64,000 bases of DNA from Pseudo-nitzschia pungens (GCA_037355855.1 CM074762.1:3286001-3350000), one strand, 5' to 3'. Counted from the first letter of the stretch, positions 33,120 to 44,742 are shown. Numbers and translations are program-made. The notes: generated from the sequence alone by a model not told the origin.

Positions 33120-34257
33120 CGCTAGTAGTATGGACGTGTTCGGTCGCACGATGAGTACAGCTCGGAGCCGTCGATGGAACGAGCGTCCGACTCCGTCATT
33201 GTTTTGGCGTTGGTTGCTTTCCGTAGGAACCTATCCCGCGTCAAATCAATTTCTTGCTGGAGTTCGAGGAAACTCTACCAGAACCCACGTGAGTGGGTCG
33301 TGACAGCAATATGTTTTTTTCTCTGTAGCACACGGTATTTCAATACGTGTGTTTTATTATTTTGTGACACCTAACGGAAGAGATTTGGTCTCGGCAGGCT
33401 TGCGACAGTCACATGTGAGGAACAAAAAGTGCCACCTTCCTGTACGTACGTACGTTGAAATTGTCATACAAGTTGTAGTCGCGTTTTCGTATCACGACCG
33501 GTGTATGGTCGACATCCGTATTACTATCCGATGTTCACATAACGGCTTTGTAAATAACAAGATTACGATTGTTACATTGATAGCCCGAGAGTTTTTTTAT
33601 AAGGCCTTGCTTGCTTGCTTCGTAAGAACCCGCCGGGTTTTATGTCGCTGAATCAATAGCCGGGAATAACGCAACGAATAGATCCAGAGCGCGCCCCTAC
33701 GATAGTTCCCTACCGAGAACCAAAAAGTTGACCGATTGCACCAATAAGGAGCAAGAAAGTTGTGCGTGTTTTGAGTGTGTCTGTCTGCAGTCTCGAACAA
33801 AAATTATGGGTTTTTGGCAACAAGAATTGACCATCATCCATCCTTTCTTGATCAGTGTCGATACCCGGTTGGTCGTGTATCGTAGCATTGCAACCTAGAT
33901 CATTCTTCTTCCGAGAAACTAAAAAGTGGATAACAATCTAGAGTTGATTCTTCGTCGAATCATCCATCGGATTGCAACGAAGTCTCTCTTTTCATTGTGT
34001 GTATGTCGCTGCGGTGCATAGTCCTTCCACCGTTCAGTTTGACAATACAATCAACGACGACGACGACGTCGACGTCGACGAAGAGAAAGAATCTCATCCC
34101 ATTGCCCATTTCAAACACAGTCGGAGGCAGCCTGCACATCCACAATCGATATTTTTTCCTTCCGCACGCAGCGTTTCTTTCGGCGGCAGAAAACCCAATC
34201 GAAACAACAAAAATTGGCGAGATCATCATTCGATTGAAAGGGGTTGACACAAACGCA
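33120..34257. other. Divergent intergenic region
   Basis: Lies between the starts of the glycosyltransferase (-) and the coiled-coil gene (+), so it should carry both promoters. The right end may be coding if the upstream ATG at 34003 is used. That would add 85 residues which read like translated UTR (STTTTTSTSTKRK). No other structure seen. Confidence 0.55.
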
Positions 34258-37200
34258 ATGTCCGAAGACGAACGAACCGAAACGACAGGGTCGGAATCGG
34301 CGAGCGTCGAAGAGGCCACCCCGACAGCTTGTGAACCACCCTCGGAACCAGAAATCGAGAACGTCACAGAAAAAGACACTGCAATCCAAAATAATGATAC
34401 CGAAATAATAGCAAAAGAAGGAGATACGTTAGAGGATGATTCCGAAACAGACACAACCGAAGAGCCTGCAATTGAGTTTCATTCCGAAGCAGATGCGACG
34501 AAAGGGCATGTTCAAGAAGAGGAATCCAAAATCGATGCATCGAAAGAATCTGTCATTGAAGAGGATTCCGAAACAGACACGACAAAAAATGGTCCGGTGC
34601 CCGATGGTTACGACAAAGGTGCGGCAGAAGAGACTCCAGAACACACTGGTTCCGAAACAATTGCGAAGGAAGACGATCTGACACGCGACGACTCGGAAGA
34701 GGTAAAAAAAAATGAATCTGCAGAACCAAAGATCGCTGATAGCCCCGATGTCAACGACGGCGGTGCAAAAAAAACAGAATTTCAACCCCAGAATGGACGA
34801 ATGGAAGAAGAGAAATGCATTCCCGCCGAAGAGGACAGTGAATCCATATCGGAGTCACCGTCAGATTCATCCTACTCGGATATAACTAGCTCATCTGAAT
34901 CGTTGGACAAGGACGATGAATTTTGTTTGATCTTCAACGACTTTTTGGATTTGCAGACCAAGCTTGTCCTCATGCCGTTTATCGATGAGGAAGGAAAAGG
35001 CGCCGTCGTAGCTTCATACTCACAGGATAGCAAGTTCGAAGGACTCGTTATGACCTACCTGAACGGTATCGAAGTCCTCCAGACGGCAGATTTCACAGAT
35101 CTGTTGGCCGCGCTTCGCGAGGCAACGACACCGATAAAGGTCAAATTCGGTGAGGCCTCACCGCGATCGCAGAAACACCCAGATCAGACCGAAACTGACG
35201 AAGAAGAAGAATCGATGATGGAGGAAGTGGACCTGTGTCGAGAAGCAAATGATATTGCTGTTCACGAGGAAAAGAAAGACGATGGAGATGAATCGCTGAG
35301 GAAGCAAGCAGATCTCAGCACCAGTATGGCAACACCCAAGACTGGGAACCACCAGAACGACACCCGTCAAATAGGAGGCGACGCGGAATGCCTGGAAACC
35401 GAAAACCTGCTCCAACCCACCAAAGGAGAAGTCGAAGCCTCATCATCTTCAGCTCCGGAATCACGCACAACAACTACCGAGCCATCATCATCAACACCAT
35501 CATCATATTTGGAAAAGCGGCAAAATAAGCCTTCGAAGGAGCACACACGAGCCATCAGTCTGGCCCTAGACGATCACCACAATCATAAGGATACTTCTTC
35601 CGCTGCCACGAACAATTTAAACACGAAGTTGTCGTCCGGAATGTTTGCCTTGAGCGCATGGGGAATGAGAATGAAGGCTCAATCGGAGAAACTTCTCGCG
35701 ACTACAGGCGAGGCAATAGCAGCGCAGCAGAAGAAGCAACAACAGCAACAGCAACAGCAACAGCAATCGGCGCAAAAATCCCCTGCTGAAGCTCCCGAGA
35801 AGAAAGCAAGCAATCCAAAACAGCAACCGCAACAACAAGGCTGTGATATGTACCTGCAGACTAATCTTGGAGCCTACTTTCCGATTTCCAGGGGTACGGC
35901 CCGTCAGAGTATCAAGACTCAGCACCTCCAAGCTGTCACCACTTCTTCTCTATTTTGTATCCGAAAGTCAGCTACACAGGCCTGTATCGTCGGTCGTGAC
36001 GATAATATGCGATACTCCTTTCAATGGTATCACTCTTTGTCGACAACCAGGTCGCGGAATCTTCCCCTACCTCCCTTGAATTACTACGGGAAAACTAATC
36101 AAATTGATCCCGACGAATCCATTGGGGACTCAACACGTGCAAGCCGGCGGACTCACTCGTCGACAGAATCCGTGTCTTCGTACTGTTCTTCATCCTCCTC
36201 CTCTTCCTCATTCACATGTTCCTCCTATTCCATGTCGACCGCCGGGGTCACACATCATACGATATCTGTCGCCTCCAACACTACCAATAGCAAGACTGCC
36301 GCCGCCCAAGCCGCCAAAGAAAGTTCCCTATCCAAGACAAAATGGCTCGCGCTGAAGGGGGCTACGGCTCCCACATTTCAACCCAACACGACTTTGGTGG
36401 GCAAAAGGCTGCGTTGCATAGTAACGATTCGTCCCGTCCGCAGTTCTTTGCAAGACGAGACAGACGACGAAAATAGTCTAGCTTCGCCTCAACAACAACC
36501 ATCGTCAAAACTTTTCACCTCTCATGGAAGGCCCGGCAGAAAGGACTCCTCGTCATCCTTGTCGTCGCAAGATTCCTCGAATGCAAGCGCAATTATGGAA
36601 GCCGATGACGAAATCAACACCAATGACATTTCTTTGTTGGGTGACGAGGAGAACGATGATGATATGAACCGCAATGTCGACGAGGGGGTCGAAAAAATCA
36701 TCTGCGACTCGGTTATTCCAATCCAAGCCGATATGGTCCTTTTCAATGGTGCCAAACAAGCCATGCAAAACCGAGGCATAGCCAAATTTGGAAATCTGAT
36801 TGGTAGGAGTGGGCTCGAAGGAAGTAAGAACACCACACCAGCCACTGCAACCTTAGCTTGTGGGAAAACATTTCGCATTGAGGTCGGAACAGTTCGAAAA
36901 ACCATTACCTGTGATTCACTGAATGGCAGCAATAGTAGTCTTTCGTTGGCACAACTCTCTCAAAACCAACAAACAAAGCAACCGTCGAAGCAGCATCTGA
37001 GCCGACGAAGCCTGACGATGAATTCCGTTCAAATCTACTGCAGGTCGTTACCGCACGAGGAATTTGTTTCTTTAACGGACATTCCTCTTTTGCAGGTCAC
37101 GGCAAGGGCCAGTCCCACCAACTCGAAGCATGTCGATTTGCTCTTTCCCGCGGTTCCACCCTCGGGTGAAGAGGCGTCTCGCACGATACTCGAATTTTTG

Positions 37201-38895
37201 TCGGACTATTGTGTCGTGGATCACCCTTCTTGTGCCGAGACGGGTGGAATTCCCCGCCTCGAACTCGAGGCACCCAATCGCATGACGCGGGAATCGTTTT
37301 TGCTAGCCCTAGGGATCGCAAACTATCAGGGCAAGGCATCCCACCTTGACAACAAGAAGGTTCTGTATTGGGACAACGCAGCAGCTGAAGCTTGCAGCGA
37401 ATCTGCTCGGGTTCCAATGCAGCAGAAACATCCAAATACGACTGATTCTAGTTTGTCTCATGCTTCTACTAGTTCGCTGCCGGTTTCCAAGGACGAGAAC
37501 GGAGAGGAACCTAAAAAAACAACGTCTTCGCCAGGAACACAAACTGACACGGATACCAACTTCATGACCATGCCAAGCGATGGTATCGGGCATCGCAGGC
37601 AGCCAATATCTGACGACCTGGTTCCATGCCCGAACGTCATAGGTGATGCGGACAATGTAGTGTCCCGTCAATCCAATGTATCCGACAATAGCAGCAGTAT
37701 CAATGAAATCAATCACAACTCACAAGTTGTCGAAGAATCCTCGACTCATGGTACAGTGCTGCAGGTTTTAAAGGTCCCTCCTGTTGTAGATGATTCTGCT
37801 CGTGTCCGGGAACTCCAACACGAAATCGAATTGCTTCGCGCCCATCTCACGCGCAAAGACAAAATCGTGACTGATCTCGAGCGACAAGTCAAATCCTCCG
37901 AAATTTCGCACCAGCAAACGAGGGAGGCTCTGGCCGGTGCCAGGCACGACTTGAAGGATTCCCAAGATGATTGTGAACGAATACAAATTTCTAAGCGACA
38001 CGTCGAGCGGAGCATGCAGTCCCAGCACGAGGCGACACAAAAACTTGAATCGGATCACAAGGTTGCCATGGATGATCTGCGCGAACAGATCTCAAAAAAG
38101 AACGAAAAAATTTCGGAAATGGAAAAGCTCAATCGCGCCTTACAAAACGAAAAGGCCGTGCTTGGAGCTACGGTAGAGGCTCGAGAATCCAAGCTGGTAA
38201 AACTGGAGGAATTGCAGGCTTCCAACACAGAACTCTCCGAAAAAGTTGCTCAGCAGGAAACCTTTAGATTGCAACTGGAAGAATCCCACCGTCGGTACGA
38301 AAAGCTGCAACATGATTTCGGGAGCAAAGCAGCTGCAGAAAGTGAGTGCCGAAAGGAGCTGGATAGTGCGTTGGAAACAATCAAAAACATGAAGAGCCGA
38401 ATCCAGGGAGAGCAAGAAAAAGCATCTTCTTGCCAGAGTCGACTCGAGGCGATCCAAAAAGTAAACCAGCAACTAAAGGGAGAACGCAATAATTTTAAGC
38501 AAAAGAATGAAAGCCTTTCGAAGGAAGTTGCAAGACTGTGCAGAGGTGGTCGAAACATGAGAGATATTGAAAAGATTTTGTCCGATCACGAATCCCTCCT
38601 CCAAGAAACCGAGCTGCTGCGGGTGCAAAAGCGCAAGGCTTTGGAAGAGGCGCACCAATATCGCACGTCTTACGAACAAGTCAGAGCTGCGGAAGAAATG
38701 TCATCCGGTATGGACGATAGAGAAACCAGACGTGTCTTGGAGCGTACGAAGGAACTTGAACGACTGCTGTCGGAGATGACAGACTATGTGAGTGCAAAGG
38801 AAATGCAATTGGAAACCATGAGGCAAGTGAACGAGACACTCCAAGAGGAAATTCATAACCTGGCGCAGGCCAATCTTAGACGCGACGAAGTGTAG
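34258..38895 (+). CDS. Large acidic protein with PDZ-like segment and C-terminal coiled coil
   Basis: ATG 34258 (MSEDERTETT) gives 1545 aa; an earlier in-frame ATG at 34003 is possible. The first ~220 residues are Glu/Asp/Thr-rich with imperfect repeats of the type EDSETDTTEE / EEDSETDTTKN. Residues ~225-300 (DLQTKLVLMPFIDEEG, GLVMTYLNGIEVLQTADFTDL, PIKVKFGE) resemble a PDZ fold. A poly-Q stretch (about base 35735-35768) and Ser-rich linkers follow. Several compact beta-rich blocks come next (YFPISRGTARQSIKTQHLQ; LVGKRLRCIVTIRP; SVQIYCRSLPHEEFVSL), perhaps immunoglobulin-like as in plant coiled-coil proteins with IQ/Ig-like segments. From about residue 1180 to the end the protein is a long heptad-rich coiled coil (RVRELQHEIELLRAHL onward). 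A scaffold or trafficking/cytoskeletal role is plausible; unproven. Intronless. Confidence 0.85.
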   Translation: MSEDERTETTGSESASVEEATPTACEPPSEPEIENVTEKDTAIQNNDTEIIAKEGDTLEDDSETDTTEEPAIEFHSEADATKGHVQEEESKIDASKESVIEEDSETDTTKNGPVPDGYDKGAAEETPEHTGSETIAKEDDLTRDDSEEVKKNESAEPKIADSPDVNDGGAKKTEFQPQNGRMEEEKCIPAEEDSESISESPSDSSYSDITSSSESLDKDDEFCLIFNDFLDLQTKLVLMPFIDEEGKGAVVASYSQDSKFEGLVMTYLNGIEVLQTADFTDLLAALREATTPIKVKFGEASPRSQKHPDQTETDEEEESMMEEVDLCREANDIAVHEEKKDDGDESLRKQADLSTSMATPKTGNHQNDTRQIGGDAECLETENLLQPTKGEVEASSSSAPESRTTTTEPSSSTPSSYLEKRQNKPSKEHTRAISLALDDHHNHKDTSSAATNNLNTKLSSGMFALSAWGMRMKAQSEKLLATTGEAIAAQQKKQQQQQQQQQQSAQKSPAEAPEKKASNPKQQPQQQGCDMYLQTNLGAYFPISRGTARQSIKTQHLQAVTTSSLFCIRKSATQACIVGRDDNMRYSFQWYHSLSTTRSRNLPLPPLNYYGKTNQIDPDESIGDSTRASRRTHSSTESVSSYCSSSSSSSSFTCSSYSMSTAGVTHHTISVASNTTNSKTAAAQAAKESSLSKTKWLALKGATAPTFQPNTTLVGKRLRCIVTIRPVRSSLQDETDDENSLASPQQQPSSKLFTSHGRPGRKDSSSSLSSQDSSNASAIMEADDEINTNDISLLGDEENDDDMNRNVDEGVEKIICDSVIPIQADMVLFNGAKQAMQNRGIAKFGNLIGRSGLEGSKNTTPATATLACGKTFRIEVGTVRKTITCDSLNGSNSSLSLAQLSQNQQTKQPSKQHLSRRSLTMNSVQIYCRSLPHEEFVSLTDIPLLQVTARASPTNSKHVDLLFPAVPPSGEEASRTILEFLSDYCVVDHPSCAETGGIPRLELEAPNRMTRESFLLALGIANYQGKASHLDNKKVLYWDNAAAEACSESARVPMQQKHPNTTDSSLSHASTSSLPVSKDENGEEPKKTTSSPGTQTDTDTNFMTMPSDGIGHRRQPISDDLVPCPNVIGDADNVVSRQSNVSDNSSSINEINHNSQVVEESSTHGTVLQVLKVPPVVDDSARVRELQHEIELLRAHLTRKDKIVTDLERQVKSSEISHQQTREALAGARHDLKDSQDDCERIQISKRHVERSMQSQHEATQKLESDHKVAMDDLREQISKKNEKISEMEKLNRALQNEKAVLGATVEARESKLVKLEELQASNTELSEKVAQQETFRLQLEESHRRYEKLQHDFGSKAAAESECRKELDSALETIKNMKSRIQGEQEKASSCQSRLEAIQKVNQQLKGERNNFKQKNESLSKEVARLCRGGRNMRDIEKILSDHESLLQETELLRVQKRKALEEAHQYRTSYEQVRAAEEMSSGMDDRETRRVLERTKELERLLSEMTDYVSAKEMQLETMRQVNETLQEEIHNLAQANLRRDEV

Positions 38896-40760
38896 CACCA
38901 AACACTGAAGCTGATTTTCAGGGACATAAATAATACAAGTGGCAACTAGCGAATTGTTCAATAGCTCCATAATCACAACGGCTACTTTTTGGAATTTTGT
39001 TTAGAATGAGTGTCTTCTAATTGCTTTTATACAGTGTCTCAGAGAAGGAAACTCTGAAGTAAAATGAATGGGAAGCCTTCTAGGAACACAGTTATTGGTG
39101 CGAGAAGCACGAGGACTGTTGCTGCATGCCGATCTTTGAATGTCAGCTGCCCAGAAATTCAATACCACGCCGACGCCCGGCCCAGCCCAGAAGATTCTTA
39201 GTATGCAGCTGAATAGAGAAAGAAATATGAATCGTCATGATTCTGATACATTATTTGTCGCAACCACAAGCTTGAGAATGTGTAACTTCACCGTTACTGT
39301 ATCAGTTACAAAGAAGTGACTCACTACTAATAATGATACGAAGTAGAAGCAAATTCCCAAGACCCCAACTGAACGTTTTGTTACATATCTGATACCTGTA
39401 TGTACCCGTCGAAAACTAAAATGGATCACGTTTACCATAATGGATCAAGTGGAGTGACAGCATCTTTGCTTTTTGCAATATCTCCTTGCATACACCACCT
39501 CTGTTCAAAGTAAAGACATCGTCTGTTAGCTAACACTCTACTCTACAATGCTCTATATTCACTTTTAAACGATGTTGCTTATTCTTCCCTTAGTAAGCTC
39601 CCGAATACAGAAATTGGGCCAAAAATTGTGTGTTTTCGAGTGACAGCATTGGACATACCGGTAACCTTACTTTACTACTACGTAATACCGTAGTGACGTA
39701 AACCGTCCATAAAAAGAACATGATAATATTCTTATGATTTATCCGTATGGTACATACATACAAAGAACAACAGATGCTGTCACTCGATTGTATGGTGGCG
39801 TGTAGAAAATGTACCAGAGTCTACATTTACCATAATGGATCAATTTTTGGAAATTTTGCGACAAAAGCACTAACTACAGGGGGCCAAAGCTATGGATGTA
39901 AGTCTTCGATTTCAACAGGAGTTGTTGCAAACAGTCAGTTTATAGTGTTTATGAACAGGTTGTAACTTTTTGTTGAGGAGGTTTCTGTTACTGGGAGGAG
40001 GTATTTGGTCAGATAGTGAGCCAACAATCTGTCACTCTGACGTGATCCATTTTAGTTTTTCACGGGTACCTACGTACACAACGAGTCCTCGTATCGTACT
40101 TCTAAATGTACAGTACGAGTACCGGTACGTTTTTTCTCTCTGAGCTCGGACCTCGGATCATTCTCAGTCTTCTTCTGTCCGGAGCGCAAAATGGATGGAT
40201 GACGGAAAGACTGCATTTTTGCATAAGCCTATGGACGAGTAAAGTTTAATGAGTCACCCCACAGCAACATTGTAATTTCAATTCTAGAAAAGACCAATCA
40301 GTGATGAGCATTACCACACGTCATCCCATGCAGTGTGTTGTCACGCATATCAATTATTTTAAACTGACTCACGAAAATGATTCATTTGTTTTTCCTACCA
40401 GTCATCGAAACATGAATTATTCGTACGTAACGATGATTCAACTTGTGATAACTCATCTGCGACTTCCGAGTGAAAAATAAGGTATCTTTCCCATCCATTG
40501 GCTGCGATTGCTGCAAAGCAGTCACTGCGCTCGTCAGACATCTATCACCAGCTACCAATTTGATGGACCACGGTCACGTTTTTCTGAGTGAGTCGTACTA
40601 GATCCAACAACAAGACAAGAAAACATTCGGAATCCTTTTTTCCCATGTAGTTTGACGAGGATTGTCGACAAGAATCTTTTTTCTCGTCGGCACTCAAAGC
40701 TCTCACAAAATCCAATCTGAACAATTCAAAAAGAATCATAATAAAATCAAATACACAAAA
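38896..40760. other. Spacer upstream of the Lhcx gene
   Basis: No supported gene. It includes the 3' UTR of the coiled-coil gene and the 5' region of Lhcx. GTA/TAC words recur at 39655-39720 (ATACCGGTAACCTTAC) and 40085-40130. I see no unambiguous light-responsive element. The A-rich leader just before the ATG (ATACACAAAA) is a typical start context. Confidence 0.55.
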
Positions 40761-41509
40761 ATGAAGTTCGCTGCCACCACCGCCATCCTTGCCTTTGCCG
40801 GATCCGCTGCCGCTTTCTCTCCTTTCGGAAAGAAGGCTGCTGCCCCCGCCGCCGCCAAGCCTGTCCCTGTCATTGACACTCTTGTCGGTGCCCTTGAACC
40901 TGTTGGATTCTGGGACCCCCTTGGATTCGCTGCCAAGGCCGATGACAACACTCTTCGCCGATACCGTGAAGCCGAGCTCACACACGGACGTGTTGCCAGT
41001 AAGTGAATATATGTACGAGTTGCGGAAGTGGATGCAATAAATTTTCTGTGCCGAAACCAAACTCAAAATTCTCTATTTCCGAAATCTCTATCAATTGAAC
41101 AGTGCTCGCCGCTGTCGGTTTCCTCGTTGGAGAAGCCGTTGAGGGATCTTCTTTCCTCTTTGATGCCCAAGTTTCTGGACCTGCCATCACCCATTTGTCC
41201 CAAGTTCCTGTTGGATTCTGGCTTGCCTTGACCATCTCCATTGGTGCCGCCGAACAAAAGCGTGCTACTATCGGATGGGTTGAACCCGAGAATGTTCCTG
41301 TCGACCAACCTGGTCTTCTCCGAGAGGGATACCTTCCAGGAGACATTGGCTTCGATCCTCTTGGACTCAAGCCTGAAGATCCCGAGGAATTCAAGATCAT
41401 GCAAACAAAGGAACTCCAGAACGGACGACTTGCTATGCTTGCCTCCGCTGGATTCATGGCACAAGAACTTGTCGACGGAAAGGGAATCATTGAACACTTC
41501 TCTTCTTAA
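40761..41509 (+). CDS. Lhcx: Lhcx-type fucoxanthin-chlorophyll a/c light-harvesting protein
   Basis: Two exons, 40761-40998 and 41103-41509, with a 104-bp GT-AG intron after the first base of an ATG codon; 214 aa. The N-terminus MKFAATTAILAFAGSAAAFS is an ER signal ending in an AAAF-type plastid-import junction. LHC helix 1 has the chlorophyll-binding ELTHGRVAMLAAVGFLVGEA and helix 3 the partner ELQNGRLAMLASAGF. VEGSSFLFDAQVSGPAITHL between them and PGDIGFDPLGLKPEDPEEF before helix 3 are characteristic of Lhcx (LI818-like) rather than Lhcf or Lhcr. Lhcx proteins act in thylakoids in photoprotective energy dissipation (NPQ) and are commonly induced by high light, iron or nutrient stress; this regulation is from the family, not from this sequence. 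Complete and intact. Confidence 0.96.
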
Positions 41510-42243
41510 ATATTTATACCTGAGAGGATATAAATAAATCAGAAGGAATATAGTTTTGGTCACGACTTCGTTCCTTTTCAATCGAAACAACAAACGTTCG
41601 TTGTTTCGGTCGGCCAACAGCAACAATAGACTGCAAAGGATGACTCCTCATTTTGTAACTCAATTATAGATTTTATTAATAGTCAACATGGCTACTTATC
41701 ACATAGATAAATGTATGATATCGGCGACAGCTTTGTCGTTGCGCTGTCGGTCGGCGAGCATCAATAAACTTCAACGGCTTGTGTCAACACTACACAAGTA
41801 GAAATCATACTGCGACTCAAGTCGAATACAACATACCACTAACAATTGTCACAGGAGAAGAGATGTTTGTTGATGACCGAGTCTGTCAAAAAATGTTAAT
41901 TTTCGAAGAAGGTTACAATGCCTAGTGGAGCACAATGTTCGGAGTCCCAGACCAAAGCGTCCAAGGTAATCAAACCGAATGAAAAATAGGCGGAGTTCTG
42001 TTTGACGGTGTGAAGAAAATGCGCAGAAAATCTTTGAAAAGATGACAAAGGAAAGAGGAAGGAATTTTCTTTATGAAGGAGGTTGCGACACGACGTGAAA
42101 CGCAATGAGGTGGGGTAATAAAAATTCTGACGAAAATGCGGTACTATTCAGAACGAATTCATTTCCCACCATCCTGTGAAACGAGGTCCTTCGACCTATT
42201 TTTTGTGGTAGTGGCAGAAAATAGATCCACTATAAACAATGCG
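41510..42243. other. Spacer between convergent genes
   Basis: The Lhcx 3' end has AT-rich sequence with a possible AATAAA-like signal (ATATAAATAAATC, about 41527-41539). The rest is AT-rich with no gene. Confidence 0.55.
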
Positions 42244-42972
42244 TTATTTTCGGTTCCACTTTTTGAGTAATTCGTAAAATATTTCTTCCACATCCTGAGC
42301 ACGAGCATAAATCACCATGGTGTGGATCGCCAATTTTTCGTATCCAATTCTTGGATGGTGGACGATTTGGACACCCATGTACAAGAAGGTGGAATACCCC
42401 AGGACGGAGCGCGTTGAGGCAACCTCGTCGTATGCACTTGTTGTGTGTCCGCTGGTCGAAAATGTAGATGCTCCGTCAATGTCGGGGATGTCGAGCTGCG
42501 CCTTAGAATCTTTCTGGGCTAGACGTTTCCGAAATTCCACGGCAAAGTGCCGGAACCGAAGAAATATACGGACACGTTCGTCTTCGCTCCGATCGTTCCG
42601 TTCCAGTATTGAGAAATTGGCAACGTGGAATGTTGGCAACACGAGGTACTCTCGTTCCCCGCTCGCGTCAAATATCCTTCCGTCGTTTTTTTTCAAATTT
42701 TGTCTCTTTTCTCGTCTCGCCTGAGATGCAATCTCGGGAAAAACCACGTCTATTTCGCTGTTCAGTGTTCGAGGTATGTGATGTAACGACGCCTCAAACG
42801 AACCCGACGGAGGTTGTAGCAATGTGGACGATCCATGGACGTCGACGCCATCACCGTCTCTTTCGGCAGCATCCAACGGGTCATGAGAATCACGACAGGT
42901 CTGGTCGGCGAAGATATGAGGCGAGATGATGGTTCGCTCTTCTCTTCTTTTTTTCAGATTCGAGGATCGCAT
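42244..42972 (-). CDS. Conserved-looking protein of unknown function
   Basis: 242 aa from the first ATG at 42972 (MRSSNLKKRREERTIISPHI). Single exon. The protein starts basic, then has an Asp-rich stretch, then a well-formed globular region with alternating beta and helical sequence: REYLVLPTFHVANFSIL, RVRIFLRFRHFAVEFRKRL, SVLGYSTFLYMGVQIVHHPR, and a closing amphipathic helix ARAQDVEEIFYELLKKWNRK. No signal peptide or membrane segment. Hydrophobic pattern and balanced composition argue for a real folded protein. I recognise no family. Ends close to the 3' side of Lhcx (convergent, about 730 bp apart), with no evidence of a functional link. Confidence 0.7.
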   Translation of the reverse strand: MRSSNLKKRREERTIISPHIFADQTCRDSHDPLDAAERDGDGVDVHGSSTLLQPPSGSFEASLHHIPRTLNSEIDVVFPEIASQARREKRQNLKKNDGRIFDASGEREYLVLPTFHVANFSILERNDRSEDERVRIFLRFRHFAVEFRKRLAQKDSKAQLDIPDIDGASTFSTSGHTTSAYDEVASTRSVLGYSTFLYMGVQIVHHPRIGYEKLAIHTMVIYARAQDVEEIFYELLKKWNRK

Positions 42973-44430
42973 TTTGGTCGGATCGGCTCGATCTCTCAAT
43001 TTTCTTTCTGGAACCGAAGTGCGGGTGACTCGAGATCTATGTCTTCAGTGTATATAACGTTGATAACAAGAGACTTATGATGATGGACTGAGAAGTTCAT
43101 ATGTAATTTGAGGATTCGAAGCCAATAGGAACATCCATTGCTTGGGATTCAAATGGGCCATGAGTAATGTTGTGGATCCGAATGGCATAATGTCATCAGC
43201 ATTCACTGACAGAGAACTGCGGGATGTGATTGACAACGGTAGAATACACTGCTTTCCGGATCACTTTGTAAGAGATGAAGATGGTCAATGAGGATGAAAG
43301 AAAGTAAGAGAAGTCCTACTAAATCTTACTTGTAAGGTTACTCTTTCACTCGAAAACGGCTAGGATGGTACTACGTACGTACGCACGAATGAGCACTACC
43401 GGTATCATTATTCATTGTATCATTGTTCTTTCTCACTATGGTACGAGTAAGGTTACCGTGTACGTATTACTACTAGAAACACTCTTACTCATTTTGAAAT
43501 GATGTACGTACTGTATCGCCGCTACGCGGGTGAGTCAGTTATGAATAGAAAAAAGTGGTGAAAGATCCCCGCAAGTGAGTCCCTAACGACGACTCACAAA
43601 AAATAATTGAGATATCTTTCTACCGGTAATACTGGTAAATAATTAAGGTTACAGTATAACCTTACCGTATGGTAAGGCCTTACTCCGAGCGTCTGACCAA
43701 AAAATCTAAGCACAGCAGCAGCTAGTAGTCAGTCTCAAAATTGTAGCTGCTGCTGGTACCAATCAATGGCTCAGCATCCTACTGATTGCAAATGGTTGAA
43801 GAAACACCGCGATCTATTCGATTCATTCTCAAAGAATGATTTGAAATAGTGCGTGACCTCTCCCAATCATGAATGTTAGTAGTACTTCTAGTAGTAGTAG
43901 TAGTAGTACTGTTGTTTTACGAAAAAATGTTCTTGCTCCTATTCCACAGCTGCCTTACAAAAGAGAGATCACGTTGAAGATTTCAAAATAATAAGCATAA
44001 TCAATCACGGCAAGGCTGAATGACCATAAATTTCCTCTCGCTCGTTCTTGCATTTCCAAAAGATTGATTCATTCCCATCCACGTCGGTCATGTTATTTAC
44101 TTTTTCCAATATGTGAATTCGTTCATTGCTAATAAGAGCGTTGCACGTCTCAATTTTAGCTGAATGTTCAGATTTTGCTTAGGATCCACGATCCGTTGAT
44201 GGAGTCTCATGAAAAACTTCAATTATTATTATTTTAATCACATCACGGGTATTAATAATATTATGATAATACTAGTACATACCATAAATTATGGTCGAGA
44301 CACAACAGTTCAGAGGGAAGTGCACGGAAAGCAACTAGATAAAAGTTTCGAGGCTTCTAACTTCCATAAAGTTTGACACTCGCAACTTTTATTCGCAGAA
44401 CTACAAGAACGAGCTGAACGTACGATCAAG
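42973..44430. other. Divergent spacer with GTA/TAC-word tracts
   Basis: No supported gene. Dispersed words occur at 43310-43460 and 43610-43690, and a TAG/AGT triplet run at about 43877-43910. A possible 3' splice site (TTTTATTCGCAG, ending 44399) precedes the small gene at 44431, so an upstream untranslated exon is possible. Confidence 0.55.
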
Positions 44431-44742
44431 ATGACCGCGGACGTTGCAGAGAAAGACACATCGCCCAGCAAGAACAAGAGTTTCTTCAAGAAGGGAAGCA
44501 AAAAGGAGAAGAACGACAAGTCGGACGATAGCAGCGTTTCCAGCACTAGTGAGAAAAACAAGAACTGGTTGGGACAAGAGGTGAAAAGACCTCGTGCCGA
44601 ATATCAGGCCGAGATCGACGAACTGAAATTGAAACTCGTGGCCCTCGAAACCGAGTTGTTGACAACAACAAGCAAACTGAACGCATTCAAAGAATGGATG
44701 CGTCAAGCTCCTACGGCATACCAAGAATCGGTCGAACTATAA
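44431..44742 (+). CDS. Small basic/coiled-coil protein, 103 aa
   Basis: ATG 44431 to TAA 44742. The first half is Lys/Ser/Asp-rich (KKGSKKEKNDKSDDSSVSS); the second half is one amphipathic helix with clear heptads (EYQAEIDELKLKLVALETEL), ending KEWMRQAPTAYQESVEL. Leucine spacing predicts a short dimeric coiled coil. No family recognised. The plus-strand frame is better than the overlapping minus frames by composition and start. A splice-acceptor-like CGCAG about 30 bp upstream suggests the mRNA may have a 5' untranslated exon. Confidence 0.65.
   Translation: MTADVAEKDTSPSKNKSFFKKGSKKEKNDKSDDSSVSSTSEKNKNWLGQEVKRPRAEYQAEIDELKLKLVALETELLTTTSKLNAFKEWMRQAPTAYQESVEL

Noticed and set aside
40545..41066. 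173-codon minus-strand frame over the Lhcx start.
   Set aside because: Shadow of the strongly conserved Lhcx exon 1.
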